Part shown: in pieces, positions 24,860 through 33,007 of the stretch | Layout: the number at the start of each line of letters is the position of its first letter | How positions within the stretch are numbered: the first letter of the stretch is position 1 | From: Anabaena azotica FACHB-119 | GTDB lineage: Bacteria; Cyanobacteriota; Cyanobacteriia; Cyanobacteriales; Nostocaceae | Length of the DNA: 40,572 nt | Direction of reading: 5' to 3' | Assembly: GCF_014697625.1 (NCBI RefSeq) | Contig: NZ_JACJSG010000065.1 | Location: 1 to 40,572 of the forward strand | Made by a program: the position numbers and the translations under genes | The notes under the pieces: model-generated | What the model was told of the DNA's origin: nothing | The model's input: the letters and a program-made list of their open reading frames with translations, nothing else | Database searches by the model: none

Positions 24860-25477
24860 ATGAATAACCAACAAGGATCAAATCGTATATCTTCAGGTGT
24901 TATTGCCGCAGTCTCAGCAGCAGTTGTAGCGGTTAGCGGTGGCGTGGCTTGGATAACCTCCAAGACCCCCAGTCCATCCACACCCTCAAACCCATCCCAC
25001 AGCGTCCAGCAACCAAACCAACCAACAACCAGACAGCCAAGTAATAACAATGAGCAAACAGCCAATGTTTACTGGCTACAACCGAAAGGCAACAATGTTG
25101 ATTTAGTACCCCAACCTATCAAAGTAGCTGCTGTACAGCCAAATCAAGTATTAGAGATAGCTTTTAAAAACTTGTTAGAAGGCCCGACTGAAGGAACCAA
25201 CTCTACCACCATTCCCAAGGGAACCAAGCTCTTAGGGTTAAAAGTGGAAAATAATAATGAGGTACACGTTAACTTATCAGAAGAATTTACCAGTGGTGGC
25301 GGTAGCACCTCAATGATGGGACGTGTAGGACAAGTAGTTTATACAGCCACAACATTAAACCCCAATGCCAAAGTTTACATTGAGGTAAATGGAAAATCCT
25401 TAGATACATTGGGAGGCGAAGGTGTGGTTTTAGACCAACCCCTAACCCGCGACAGCTTCAAGAAAGATTATCCGCTT

Positions 25478-25480
<3 letters not shown>
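24860..25480 (+). CDS. GerMN domain protein, membrane-anchored
   Basis: This 206-residue protein has an N-terminal hydrophobic anchor (about residues 8-33, SGVIAAVSAAVVAVSGGVAW). A low-complexity Pro/Ser/Gln/Asn linker follows (about 34-65). The GerMN domain runs from about 66 to 200 (VYWLQPKGNNVDLVPQ, then AFKNLLEGPTEG, then VHVNLSEEF). The domain is named after the Bacillus germination protein GerM but is widespread; its role in cyanobacteria is unknown, possibly linked to the cell wall or periplasm. AGGAAGG lies eight bases before the ATG. The stop codon TAG at 25478-25480 belongs to the first unit of an STRR array. Confidence 0.85.
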
Positions 25481-25585
<105 letters not shown>

Positions 25586-25588
<3 letters not shown>

Positions 25589-25930
25589 ATTCTTATTTAA
25601 CACCCTAAAGTTACGGGCTTGCTGTTCTAACCTTGTCGCCAGGCGATCGCAAACCCGATTACATAACTCAAAAATCATTTCGTCTTCTACCCTGTAGTAA
25701 GCACTAGTCCCTTCGCTGCGGCGGCTGAGGATGCCTGCTTGCCACATTACTTTCAGGTGTTTGGAAACATTCGCCTGCGAAGTCTGGGTCGCCTCTACCA
25801 ATTCTTGTACGCATTTTTCTTCATCCCGTAGCAAGTGCAACAGCCGCAGACGCATCGGCTCACTTAACAGGCTGAAGTATTCGGCTACTTGTTGCACCAC
25901 TTCTGGAGATACAGGCAAGGCTTGTTTCAT
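25586..25930 (-). CDS. ArsR/SmtB family transcriptional regulator
   Basis: This 114-residue winged-helix repressor binds DNA as a dimer. Its wHTH spans about residues 15-90: LLSEPMRLRLLHLLRDEEKCVQELV leads to the recognition helix TSQANVSKHLKVMWQAGIL, then the wing SEGTSAYYRVED. The classical metal-binding ELCVCDL motif is reduced to one Cys in EKCVQEL. Other cysteines occur near residues 90-95 (LCNRVCDRL), so metal or redox sensing is possible but unproven. Its own upstream DNA contains an imperfect inverted repeat (ACAAATGGTTCATTGC, about 25960-25975) that could be an operator. No metal-transport gene is adjacent. Confidence 0.9.
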
Positions 25931-26008
25931 CAGGATTGACCCGCAGGACTGACTGTTTTACAAATGGTTCATTGCTATACGTCAGTTGTTAGTTATCAAT
26001 TTCAGGGC

Positions 26009-26041
26009 TGGTAATGGGTAATGGGTAATAGGTAATAGGTT
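26009..26041. repeat. heptamer array (GGTAATG/GGTAATA)
   Basis: Four to five tandem units of GGTAATG or GGTAATA between accB and the ArsR gene. Confidence 0.85.
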
Positions 26042-26138
26042 AATATTTCTTTTCAATTACCAATTACCGAACCCAACAACCATATATACATAACTAGTAA
26101 CTTAGGTTAGTAATGACTCACTTAATATAGATTAATAC

Positions 26139-26684
26139 TTAATCAGGTTTAATTCTCATTAATGGTTGGTTATATTCTACAGGTTCGCCATTTTGGATGA
26201 GAATTTCCACAACTTGTCCAGAAACCTCAGTCTCAATTTCGTTCATCAGCTTCATCGCTTCGATAATGCAGACCGTTTGGCCTTGACGCACGCGATCGCC
26301 AACTTCCACAAACGCCGCTTCACCAGGAGCCGGAGCGCGGTAGAACGTCCCCACCATTGGCGAAGGTACTTCCACCAATTTAGGGTCAATTATTTTTGCG
26401 CTTGGCAGTGTAGTAGCAGCTCCCCCGTTATCTGAAGTACGGCTTGTCCCCACCTCTGGCGCTGGAGTAGGAACCGCCTGGGTGATAATCGGTGTTACCG
26501 ATGGCAATCCCGAACCAACCACACCGCTTAATGTCGCTTGAGCAACCGGCACAACTTGATTAGTAACACTAACACCTTTACGTACTGTTAGTTCAAAGTC
26601 ATCACTTTTGAGAGTTACTTCTGCAATATCTGTTTGTGCAATAGTTGTCAGCAGTTGACGGATTTCATTAAAGTCCAATGGCAC
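26139..26684 (-). CDS. accB: biotin carboxyl carrier protein of acetyl-CoA carboxylase
   Basis: AccB carries the biotin that is carboxylated by AccC and delivers CO2 to acetyl-CoA for fatty-acid synthesis. The 181-residue protein has a short N-terminal helix (MPLDFNEIRQLL), a Pro/Thr/Ala-rich linker (about 35-100), and a biotinyl domain with the biotinylated Lys145 in EAMKLMNEI. The conserved thumb segment (VEVPSPMVGTFYRAPAPGE) is intact. The gene lies 188 bases downstream of efp on the same strand; efp-accB is a conserved bacterial pair, so the two are probably co-transcribed. accC is not in the window. Confidence 0.97.
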   Translation of the reverse strand: MPLDFNEIRQLLTTIAQTDIAEVTLKSDDFELTVRKGVSVTNQVVPVAQATLSGVVGSGLPSVTPIITQAVPTPAPEVGTSRTSDNGGAATTLPSAKIIDPKLVEVPSPMVGTFYRAPAPGEAAFVEVGDRVRQGQTVCIIEAMKLMNEIETEVSGQVVEILIQNGEPVEYNQPLMRIKPD

Positions 26685-26814
26685 AGTTTTTATTACCTCG
26701 ACCAGTCCGTAAATTAAGAATATTTAATACCAATTTGGCAAAATCCATAGTTCCAAGCTCAAAAATAATAATGGAATCTGGTTTTTTGAATTTTGAATTG
26801 GCTTAGTGTGGCAG

Positions 26815-26841
26815 GGGATTTAATCCCTAAATAGGGATTGA
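26815..26841. repeat. small hairpin between efp and accB
   Basis: GGGATTTAATCCC and TAGGGATT can form alternative small stems. It lies between the two genes of a probable operon and could be a processing or attenuation site, but the evidence is weak. Confidence 0.3.
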
Positions 26842-26872
26842 AATCGGGAGTTGTTCTCGGATGAGATCAAAC

Positions 26873-27430
26873 TTATTCCCTGCCTAAATATTTATCATCG
26901 CGTGTATCAATTTTGATCCGTTCCCCTTGAGAAATAAACAAAGGAACCATGACAATTGCACCTGTTTCCACAGTTGCAGGCTTAGTACCACCTGTAGCAG
27001 TATCACCTTTAACACCAGGATCTGTTTGCACAACTTCCAAAACTACGGAGTTAGGGAGTTCAACTTCCAACACTTGGTCGCCCCAGCGAATCACGTTTAC
27101 TTCCATACCTTCCTTGAGGTATTTGACGCGATCGCCAATTTGTGATGCACTAAGCCGTCCCTCTTCATAGCTTTCCATATCCATAAAGACGAACTCATCG
27201 CCCTCTTTATAGGTATGCTGCATCGTAATTTTTTCTAACGTAGCTTGTGGTACAGTTTCCCCAGCCCGGAAAGTTCTTTCTAAAACCTTACCACTTTGCA
27301 CATTTTTGAGAGTTGTCCGCACAAAGGCAGAACCCTTACCAGGCTTAACGTGAAGGAAATCAATCACTCGCCATACAGACCCATCAAGGACAATGGATAC
27401 ACCAGGTCGAAAATCGTTACTAGAGATCAT
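26873..27430 (-). CDS. efp: translation elongation factor P
   Basis: EF-P enters the ribosomal E site and relieves stalling at consecutive prolines. From the ATG at 27430 (MISSNDFRPG) the protein has 185 residues, the standard length; the in-frame ATG at 27478 would add 16 residues not seen in the family. The three domains are recognisable: KOW-like domain I with the tip PGKGSAF, whose Lys is the usual modification site, an OB domain (FMDMESYEEG), and a second OB domain (LPNSVVLEV, then IKIDTRDDKYLGRE). It appears to be the first gene of an efp-accB unit. Confidence 0.97.
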   Translation of the reverse strand: MISSNDFRPGVSIVLDGSVWRVIDFLHVKPGKGSAFVRTTLKNVQSGKVLERTFRAGETVPQATLEKITMQHTYKEGDEFVFMDMESYEEGRLSASQIGDRVKYLKEGMEVNVIRWGDQVLEVELPNSVVLEVVQTDPGVKGDTATGGTKPATVETGAIVMVPLFISQGERIKIDTRDDKYLGRE

Positions 27431-27483
27431 GAAGCTTTCAAATTTTGGAAGACAATCGGCATTTATTGTACCCTTCAACAGGA

Positions 27484-27588
27484 GTCATTAGTCCATAGTC
27501 ATTAGTCATTAGTCCATAGTCATTAGTCATTAGTCCATAGTCATTAGTCCATAGTCATTAGTCCATAGTCATTAGTCATTAGTCATTA
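27484..27588. repeat. STRR heptamer array (CATTAGT/CCATAGT)
   Basis: About fifteen tandem units in which CATTAGT and CCATAGT alternate in a higher-order pattern. Confidence 0.93.
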
Positions 27589-27593
27589 GTTTT

Positions 27594-27652
27594 TCTCCTC
27601 ATCCCCCTCATCTCCCTCATCTCCCTCATCTCCCTCATCTCCCTCATCTCCC
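27594..27652. repeat. nonamer array (CATCTCCCT)
   Basis: Five to six tandem CATCTCCCT units. The nine-base period differs from the usual seven-base arrays. Confidence 0.85.
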
Positions 27653-27741
27653 CAATCCCTTGAATACTCATGCTCGTACTGTGGGAAGATGATTGATGGG
27701 TTACGCCTAGTCAACAATTTGATGCTACATTGAGCTATTCC

Positions 27742-28848
27742 ATGTTGAATTTATTAAAATCCTGGCTGAAGAACAGCCTCATGGCAATACTGCTAGTAAC
27801 AATATTTTTAGGCATAAATACAGCTGTCTGGACTCCTTCCAGTAACGCTGCTTTACCATCTGGAAATGCAATTACTGACGGCAGAGCTTTGTTGCGGTAT
27901 GCACTCCCGATAGATAATAAGCCAGTACGCGAACTACAAGCCAGTTTAGAAGATATTTCTAACCAACTGCGTGCTAATAAACGCTGGGGTGCTGTCTCCA
28001 AAGACCTGAGTAAAGCATCCCGCATTCTTGATAAACCTTCACAAATCCTAACCAGCGTTCCGGAAGAACACCAACCCCAAGCCGAAACTTGGATTAATGA
28101 ATTGAAATCTGGTGTAGCAAAAGTTCAAGAACTTGCTCAAACCAAAAATAAAGAACAAGTTCTCATAGAGAGAGGGAAACTGTTAAATTTAGTTTCCCTG
28201 TTGGAAGAATCAATGGTCAAGGAATTTCCCTTTGAAGTTCCCGAAGAGTACAGCAACCTTCCCCAACTCAAAGGACGCGCCACTATCGCCATTAAAACCA
28301 ATAAAGGCGATTTAACCGTTGTCGTAGATGGTTACAGCGCCCCCGTCACCGCCGGGAACTTTGTAGATTTAGTACAACGAGGATTTTATAACGGTTTAGA
28401 ATTTACCCGTTCTGAAGAATCTTACGTTCTACAAACAGGAGACCCCCCAGGCAAAGAACAAGGCTTTATTGACCCTACAACAGGTAAATATCGAGCTATC
28501 CCCCTAGAAATTCTCGTAGAGGGCGATAAAGAACCCACCTATGGCATTACCTTAGAAGATGCTGGTCGTTACCTAGATATGCCAGTATTACCATTCTCTT
28601 CCTTTGGTGCGTTAGCAATGGCTCGTCCAGAAAGCGAAGTTGATGGTGGTTCTTCTCAAGTCTTCTTCTTCCTGTTTGAACCAGAACTCACCCCAGCCGG
28701 ACGCAACCTCTTAGATGGTCGTTATTCAGTTTTTGGCTATCTGATAGAAGGTAAAGATATTTTAGATACACTCAAAGCCGGCGACAAAATCGAATCAGCC
28801 ACCGTAGTTCAAGGTATAGAAAACCTAGTAGAACCTCAATCAACCTAA
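27742..28848 (+). CDS. CYP38/TLP40-like thylakoid-lumen cyclophilin
   Basis: From the ATG at 27742 (MLNLLKSW) the protein has 368 residues. An N-terminal signal (about 1-36, hydrophobic core NSLMAILLVTIFLGI, cleavage near SNAALP) directs it to the lumen or periplasm. A helical bundle follows (about 40-165), like the N-terminal domain of plant CYP38/TLP40. The C-terminal cyclophilin-type domain begins near GRATIAIKTNKGDL and includes VTAGNFVDLVQRGFYNGLEF. In plant CYP38 this fold has little isomerase activity and serves photosystem II assembly; a similar role here is inferred. Substitutions in the active-site region are likely, because FxMQGGD is replaced by YVLQTGDPPG. Confidence 0.88.
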   Translation: MLNLLKSWLKNSLMAILLVTIFLGINTAVWTPSSNAALPSGNAITDGRALLRYALPIDNKPVRELQASLEDISNQLRANKRWGAVSKDLSKASRILDKPSQILTSVPEEHQPQAETWINELKSGVAKVQELAQTKNKEQVLIERGKLLNLVSLLEESMVKEFPFEVPEEYSNLPQLKGRATIAIKTNKGDLTVVVDGYSAPVTAGNFVDLVQRGFYNGLEFTRSEESYVLQTGDPPGKEQGFIDPTTGKYRAIPLEILVEGDKEPTYGITLEDAGRYLDMPVLPFSSFGALAMARPESEVDGGSSQVFFFLFEPELTPAGRNLLDGRYSVFGYLIEGKDILDTLKAGDKIESATVVQGIENLVEPQST

Positions 28849-28860
28849 TCTATAAAGTTA

Positions 28861-28905
28861 GTAGTAAGCACTTTAGTGCTGACACCCAACTAAAGCGCTT
28901 ACTAC
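28861..28905. terminator. palindromic repeat between convergent genes (cyclophilin and Uma2)
   Basis: A 17-base left arm (28861-28877) pairs with 28889-28905 at 16 of 17 positions, with GTAGTAAGC and ACTTTAGT as its halves. It begins 12 bases after the cyclophilin stop and ends six bases before the Uma2 stop, so it could terminate both transcripts. Confidence 0.65.
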
Positions 28906-28911
28906 AAAGAC

Positions 28912-29484
28912 CTAATCAAGCTTCCCAGCAGCCAACACTTGCTCAGGTGCGATCGCTAATTCGGGAAAAGTCCGCGATACAATCTTCTGGTCAGCAGTAA
29001 ACACAGTCTCCTCATAAAACCCTTCTTCGAGCAAGAATACAGAAATTTTCGCTTCTAGTGGGTCAATAATCCAATATTCTGGCACTTCAACCGCCGCATA
29101 CTCAGACCGCTTATGGCGATAGTCCCGCTTGATAGAATCTGGACTGACTACCTCTACAATCAGTAATGGTGGTGTCTCAAACACGGCTGATACATTGAGC
29201 AATTCTTTTGCTTGTTCCTGCGTCACTACAGACAGGTCAGTTAACCGAGATTTATTTTTCCCCGTCCTCACCCCAGTTTCTCGAAAAGTTAACCAAGGTA
29301 AACTCAAGCGATGGATTTCTGCTATTAATGCGGTATCTAAAAAAGCCACAATCAAAAAATGTTGAATTGTCGGGGGATTCATTAATTCCAACCTGCCATC
29401 CACAAGCTCGTAATGAAAACCAGTGCCATCATCATAAGTTAAATACTCTTCAAAGGTGAGATTTGTTACTGGTGTAGTGACCAT
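28912..29484 (-). CDS. Uma2 family (DUF820) nuclease-fold protein
   Basis: This 190-residue protein is a compact Uma2 member with a PD-(D/E)XK-like fold. Visible family features are MTFEEYL-like TFEEYLTYDDGTGFHYELVDG at the N-terminus, the Asp of SRLTDLSVV, the Glu of LLIVEVVSPDS and the Lys of YRHKRSEYAAVEVPEYWIID. It lacks the coiled-coil tail of the first Uma2 gene in this window. The biological function is not established. It is convergent with the cyclophilin gene and divergent from thiL. Confidence 0.9.
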   Translation of the reverse strand: MVTTPVTNLTFEEYLTYDDGTGFHYELVDGRLELMNPPTIQHFLIVAFLDTALIAEIHRLSLPWLTFRETGVRTGKNKSRLTDLSVVTQEQAKELLNVSAVFETPPLLIVEVVSPDSIKRDYRHKRSEYAAVEVPEYWIIDPLEAKISVFLLEEGFYEETVFTADQKIVSRTFPELAIAPEQVLAAGKLD

Positions 29485-29525
29485 CTCAACAGACCCCTAG
29501 ACGATACAATTATCGTAACTTGAGG

Positions 29526-29668
29526 CAGTGGACAGTTATCAGTGAACAGTGGAAATAACCAGACAACTGCCAACCGTCAACTGTCAACTGTCCATCACTC
29601 AGGTGTTGGATGTTTTGGGTGTTTAATTATTGGCAACAGTCAATTGTCAACTGTCAACTGTCAACTGA
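29526..29668. repeat. degenerate STRR arrays before thiL
   Basis: Scattered CAGTTAT, GTCAACT and CAATTGT units flank a short unique segment (29600-29630). The last run of GTCAACT ends three bases before the thiL ATG. Confidence 0.75.
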
Positions 29669-29671
29669 CCA

Positions 29672-30751
29672 ATGACCAAAGTAAAAGATATTGGCGAACA
29701 AGGACTACTGGAAAGATTACAACGCTTCTGTCCACCAGATGTTATTGGTGATGATGCGGCGGTACTGGTGACAGACCCAGAGCAATCTTTGGTAGTCACA
29801 ACAGATATGCTCGTTGATGGTGTGCATTTTAGCAATGCTACCACTTCCCCAGAAGATGCCGGTTGGCGGGCGGCGGCGGCGAATTTGTCCGATTTGGCGG
29901 CGATGGGTGCTACTCCCTTGGGGATCACTGTTGCACTGGGGCTTCCAGGGGATTTGAGTGTTAATTGGGTAGAAAGCTTATACCAAGGCATGACAGAGTG
30001 CTTGCAACAATACCATACCCCGATTGTGGGTGGGGATGTGGTGCGATCGCCTATCACCAGCTTATCCATTACTGCTTTCGGTCAAGTCCATCCCAACAGG
30101 ATTATCCGCCGTGGTGCTGCTCAAGTTGGGGATGCGATCGTTGTCACAGGTGTTCATGGAGCCTCCCACGCTGGCTTAAAACTGCTTTTAGACCCCCAAA
30201 TAGGCAAACACCTCACCACCACAGAACAGGCGGCTTTAATCAAAGCACACCAGCGTCCTCAGCCACGATTAGATGTCCTCCCCCACCTATGGAAAATCCT
30301 CGACAATTCAAAATTCAAAATTCAAAATTCAAAATTAAGAATCAACAACTCTCCCAGTCCCCAGTCCCCAGTCCCCAGTCCCCAGTCCCTAACACCCGTC
30401 GCCGGCATGGATAGCAGTGACGGTCTAGCCGATGCGGTGTTACAAATTTGTCGCGCCAGTGGAGTTGGTGCTGTGCTAGAAAGTTCCCAAATTCCTCTAC
30501 CAACAGCCTTTGATCATTGGCTAACATCAGAACAAGCCTTGAACTATGCTTTATACGGTGGCGAAGACTTTGAATTAGTGTTGTGTTTACCACCAGAAGC
30601 TGCAAAAACCCTAGTACAACAATTAGGTCAAGACGCAGCTATCATCGGCAGCATTACATCAGATACAAAAGTACTATTGCATCATCAAAATCAAAAAATC
30701 CCTGACCAAGTTCTCAACCTTAGCCAGGGATTTCAACATTTTAGTCCATAG
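29672..30751 (+). CDS. thiL: thiamine-monophosphate kinase with in-frame repeat insertion
   Basis: ThiL phosphorylates thiamine monophosphate to the active diphosphate cofactor. The 359-residue protein shows the family pattern: IGDDAAVL, TTDMLVDGVHF, AAANLSDLAAMGATPLG, GGDVVRSP and the ATP/Mg segment MDSSDGLADA. It is longer than usual because two STRR arrays lie in frame between LPHLWKIL and AGMDSSDG: four AATTCAA units (30305-30332) and five CCCAGTC units (30353-30387). They encode about 28 extra residues (NSKFKIQNSKL, then SPSPQSPVPSPQS) in a loop. All core motifs are intact on both sides, so the enzyme is probably active. Confidence 0.93.
   Translation: MTKVKDIGEQGLLERLQRFCPPDVIGDDAAVLVTDPEQSLVVTTDMLVDGVHFSNATTSPEDAGWRAAAANLSDLAAMGATPLGITVALGLPGDLSVNWVESLYQGMTECLQQYHTPIVGGDVVRSPITSLSITAFGQVHPNRIIRRGAAQVGDAIVVTGVHGASHAGLKLLLDPQIGKHLTTTEQAALIKAHQRPQPRLDVLPHLWKILDNSKFKIQNSKLRINNSPSPQSPVPSPQSLTPVAGMDSSDGLADAVLQICRASGVGAVLESSQIPLPTAFDHWLTSEQALNYALYGGEDFELVLCLPPEAAKTLVQQLGQDAAIIGSITSDTKVLLHHQNQKIPDQVLNLSQGFQHFSP
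30305..30387 (+). repeat. two STRR arrays inside thiL
   Basis: Four perfect AATTCAA units (30305-30332), a 20-base spacer, and five perfect CCCAGTC units (30353-30387). Both heptamer types also occur between genes in this genome type. Confidence 0.95.
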
Positions 30752-30854
30752 TCTATAGTCCATAGTCCATAATTAAAAACTGTTTTAGTCAATAGTCTAT
30801 AGTCCATAGTCCATAATTAAAAACTGTTGACTATTGACTATTGACTATTGACTA
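30745..30854. repeat. STRR arrays with a duplicated segment
   Basis: A stretch of about 35 bases (CTATAGTCCATAGTCCAT followed by AATTAAAAACTGTT) occurs twice, near 30752 and 30791, then passes into TTGACTA units (30830-30852). It fills the space between the convergent thiL and gap2 genes. Confidence 0.88.
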
Positions 30855-30856
30855 AC

Positions 30857-31870
30857 TTAAACCCACTTCTGGGCCACCAATTCTGCCAAATCGAGAACGC
30901 GCTGGCTGTAACCCCACTCGTTGTCATACCAAGCCATGACTTTTACTAAGTCATTACCCATAACTAGGGTTAAGCTTGCGTCAATGATAGAGGAAGCATC
31001 GGTTCCTTGATAATCGGACGATACCAATTGCAGTTCGCTGTAGTCCAAAATGCCTTTGAGTGGACCTTCAGAAGCATCCTTGAGGGCTTGGTTGACTTCT
31101 TCAGTAATAGTACGCTTCTCAACCTGAACCACGAAATCTACCATTGAGACGTTCGGGGTAGGTACGCGCAAGGCAACACCATTCAGTTTGCCTTTGAGTT
31201 CTGGGATAACTAAGGCCACTGCTTTCGCCGCACCTGTGGAGGTGGGGACGATGTTGATGGCGGCTGCTCTTGCCCGGCGCACATCACGGTGAGAAGCGTC
31301 TAATAAGCGCTGGTCACCTGTGTAGCTGTGGGTGGTGGTCATCGTACCCTTGATGATACCAAATTTTTCGTGTATTACCTTAGCAATGGGAGCTAGACAG
31401 TTAGTTGTACAGCTGGCATTACTGATAACGTGGTGTACGTTGTGGTCATACTCATGATGATTGACACCAATTACAAAAGTGCCATCCTCGTTTTTACCGG
31501 GGGCTGTAATCAAAACTTTCTTAGCTCCAGCATTAACGTGCTTTAACGCACCTTCTTTGCTGGTAAACACGCCTGTGGCTTCAATAATTAAATCAATTTC
31601 CCATTCTTTCCAGGGCAAGTTTTCTGGATTGCGATCAGATACGCATTTAATGGTTTTACCGTTAACGATAATAGAGTTGTCGTCAGCCGTAATGTCAACA
31701 TCCTTTAACTTCCCAAGCATGGAGTCATACTTTAGGAGGTGAGCATTAGTTCTTGGATCTGATGTGTCATTGATAGCTACTAGGTCGATATTGCTATTTT
31801 GTCTTCCTAGCCAGCAACGTGCAAAGTTACGTCCGATGCGCCCGAACCCGTTGATTGCGACTCTAATCAC
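30857..31870 (-). CDS. gap2: glyceraldehyde-3-phosphate dehydrogenase, Gap2 type
   Basis: This is the photosynthetic, NADP-preferring GAPDH of the Calvin cycle. Starting at the GTG at 31870 (VIRVAINGFGRIGR) it has 337 residues, the family length. An ATG at 31921 would add 17 residues before the conserved start. The catalytic Cys lies in SNASCTTNCLAP. The NDTSDPRTNAHLLKYDSMLG segment after the first strand fits Gap2/GapA-type enzymes rather than NAD-specific Gap1, which usually has an acidic residue there. The coenzyme assignment is by sequence pattern only. It is 116 bases downstream of nadD on the same strand. Confidence 0.95.
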   Translation of the reverse strand: MIRVAINGFGRIGRNFARCWLGRQNSNIDLVAINDTSDPRTNAHLLKYDSMLGKLKDVDITADDNSIIVNGKTIKCVSDRNPENLPWKEWEIDLIIEATGVFTSKEGALKHVNAGAKKVLITAPGKNEDGTFVIGVNHHEYDHNVHHVISNASCTTNCLAPIAKVIHEKFGIIKGTMTTTHSYTGDQRLLDASHRDVRRARAAAINIVPTSTGAAKAVALVIPELKGKLNGVALRVPTPNVSMVDFVVQVEKRTITEEVNQALKDASEGPLKGILDYSELQLVSSDYQGTDASSIIDASLTLVMGNDLVKVMAWYDNEWGYSQRVLDLAELVAQKWV

Positions 31871-31986
31871 AGTGTCTTGCCCTCTGTATTTATGCCTATA
31901 AGTTGATATCTTTGACCCCAATCATATCGCAAAGGGGGAAGGTATTTATAACCATAAAGTGTTAGATCCAAAAAAAAATACATATT

Positions 31987-32613
31987 TTATTCAGAATTTT
32001 CTGAATAGAGGTTGTGAGTTGTGATGTAGGCTCTAACATTTTCTGGCACTAAGTAACGAATTGACTTGCCTGAGCGATAAAGTTTACGAATTAGACTTGA
32101 CGAAACTCCCATTAAGGGGATATGCAATAAGTGCCAGTGAATAGTAATTGACTGCTCCCCCAGTTTTTGCTTCACTTGCTTGCAGATTATCTCACTTTGA
32201 GCTATATTCTCACCACCTAGCAATCGGGGTGCGATTAACCAATCACACATTTGCGCTAGTTCATGTCCACGGTACCAGTGAGGTAAGGTTTGGAAGGTAT
32301 CCAAGCCTACTATCCAGTACCAGTGAATATTTGGGAAATAAGCAGATAAGTCGATCAAGGTATTGATCGCATAAGAAACTCCTGGGCGATTTTTCTCCAC
32401 AGAGGAGACAGTAAACGCCGGGTTATCTTGTGTAGCTAAATGCAGCATTTCCAGGCGATGTCTAAAACAAGACGCTTTTTTATGAGGAGGATTTGATGAG
32501 GGAACCCAAATTAATTTTTCTATGGGTAACTGCTGTAAAGCCGTCTCGGCTATGAGTAGGTGTCCCCAGTGGATGGGGTCAAATGTACCGCCAAAAATTG
32601 CCAAATGCTGCAT
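31987..32613 (-). CDS. nadD: nicotinate-nucleotide adenylyltransferase
   Basis: NadD adenylylates nicotinate mononucleotide in NAD biosynthesis. The 208 residues show the nucleotidyltransferase signature GGTFDPIHWGHLL near residues 8-20, with the T/HxGH pattern as HWGH. WVPSSNPPHK binds substrate, and the ISSSxxR-type motif near the C-terminus is GVSSSLIRKLYRSGKS. The protein ends with YLVPENVRAYI, typical of the family. The ATG at 32613 gives MQHLAIFGG directly. Upstream DNA is shared with the divergent murC promoter region. Confidence 0.95.
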   Translation of the reverse strand: MQHLAIFGGTFDPIHWGHLLIAETALQQLPIEKLIWVPSSNPPHKKASCFRHRLEMLHLATQDNPAFTVSSVEKNRPGVSYAINTLIDLSAYFPNIHWYWIVGLDTFQTLPHWYRGHELAQMCDWLIAPRLLGGENIAQSEIICKQVKQKLGEQSITIHWHLLHIPLMGVSSSLIRKLYRSGKSIRYLVPENVRAYITTHNLYSENSE

Positions 32614-32763
32614 GGTGATGTCTTGGCTATATGCGCTTGAAAATGATTTTCATCGGCAACATCATAATTTTAATCAAATTCATGCTCAGGCTTGATGGAA
32701 TATTCAAAGCAGTTTCGCTAGGAATATGGTTATGTAGGCAATACCAGTAAGGAATGGAATAGT

Positions 32764-32925
32764 ATGTATTTCACATTACAAGAATTTCTTTCCCGATGTG
32801 ACAAAAATTTACTGAATAATCATAAAAACAGTATAGAAATAGCAAAAACCTCTAACCAAGGTAAAATCATTCTCAATAATCAAAACCCTAGTAAAAAATC
32901 ATCCTTGAAAAACCTATCGGAGTAG
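32764..32925 (+). CDS. possible small protein, 53 residues
   Basis: An open frame of 53 codons begins MYFTLQEFLSRCDKNLL and ends with SLKNLSE. It is basic and rich in Asn, Lys and Ser, with no recognisable domain or signal peptide. A weak GGAATGGA lies about seven bases upstream. It matches nothing I know. The start overlaps a GTA-N8-TAC sequence (32766-32779), which argues either for regulation or for chance. Base composition resembles intergenic DNA, so it may not be a gene. Confidence 0.3.
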   Translation: MYFTLQEFLSRCDKNLLNNHKNSIEIAKTSNQGKIILNNQNPSKKSSLKNLSE

Positions 32926-32955
32926 TTACAGAAAAAATACAAATCCTGTTATGAT
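32926..32955 (+). promoter_or_regulatory. candidate murC promoter
   Basis: TTACAG (32926-32931) and TATGAT (32950-32955) form a plausible -35/-10 pair with an 18-base spacer, about 52 bases before the murC ATG. Confidence 0.45.
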
Positions 32956-33007
32956 ACCCGTGTCATTTGTGATTTATGGTGTGGTGTGGTGTTAAGAGGA
33001 GTAATCA

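Larger units (their letters stand above)
27431..27741. other. divergent efp/cyclophilin intergenic region, mostly repeats
   Basis: The space is filled by an STRR array of CATTAGT/CCATAGT units (27484-27588) and a CATCTCCCT nonamer array (27601-27650). About 80 unique bases remain before the cyclophilin start and 50 before efp, which must hold both promoters. Confidence 0.75.
32614..33007. other. divergent nadD/murC intergenic region
   Basis: It holds a possible 53-codon small gene and the murC promoter, both listed separately. Near 32950-32964 the motif TGATACCCGTGTCA is a near-palindrome. Just before murC, GGTGTGGTGTGGTG is a short tandem repeat, and AAGAGGAG is a strong ribosome-binding site. 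Confidence 0.6.

Noticed and set aside
31871..31921. 17-residue extension of Gap2 from ATG 31921
   Set aside because: The family starts at the VIRVAINGFGR segment, and the GTG at 31870 gives the normal 337-residue length.
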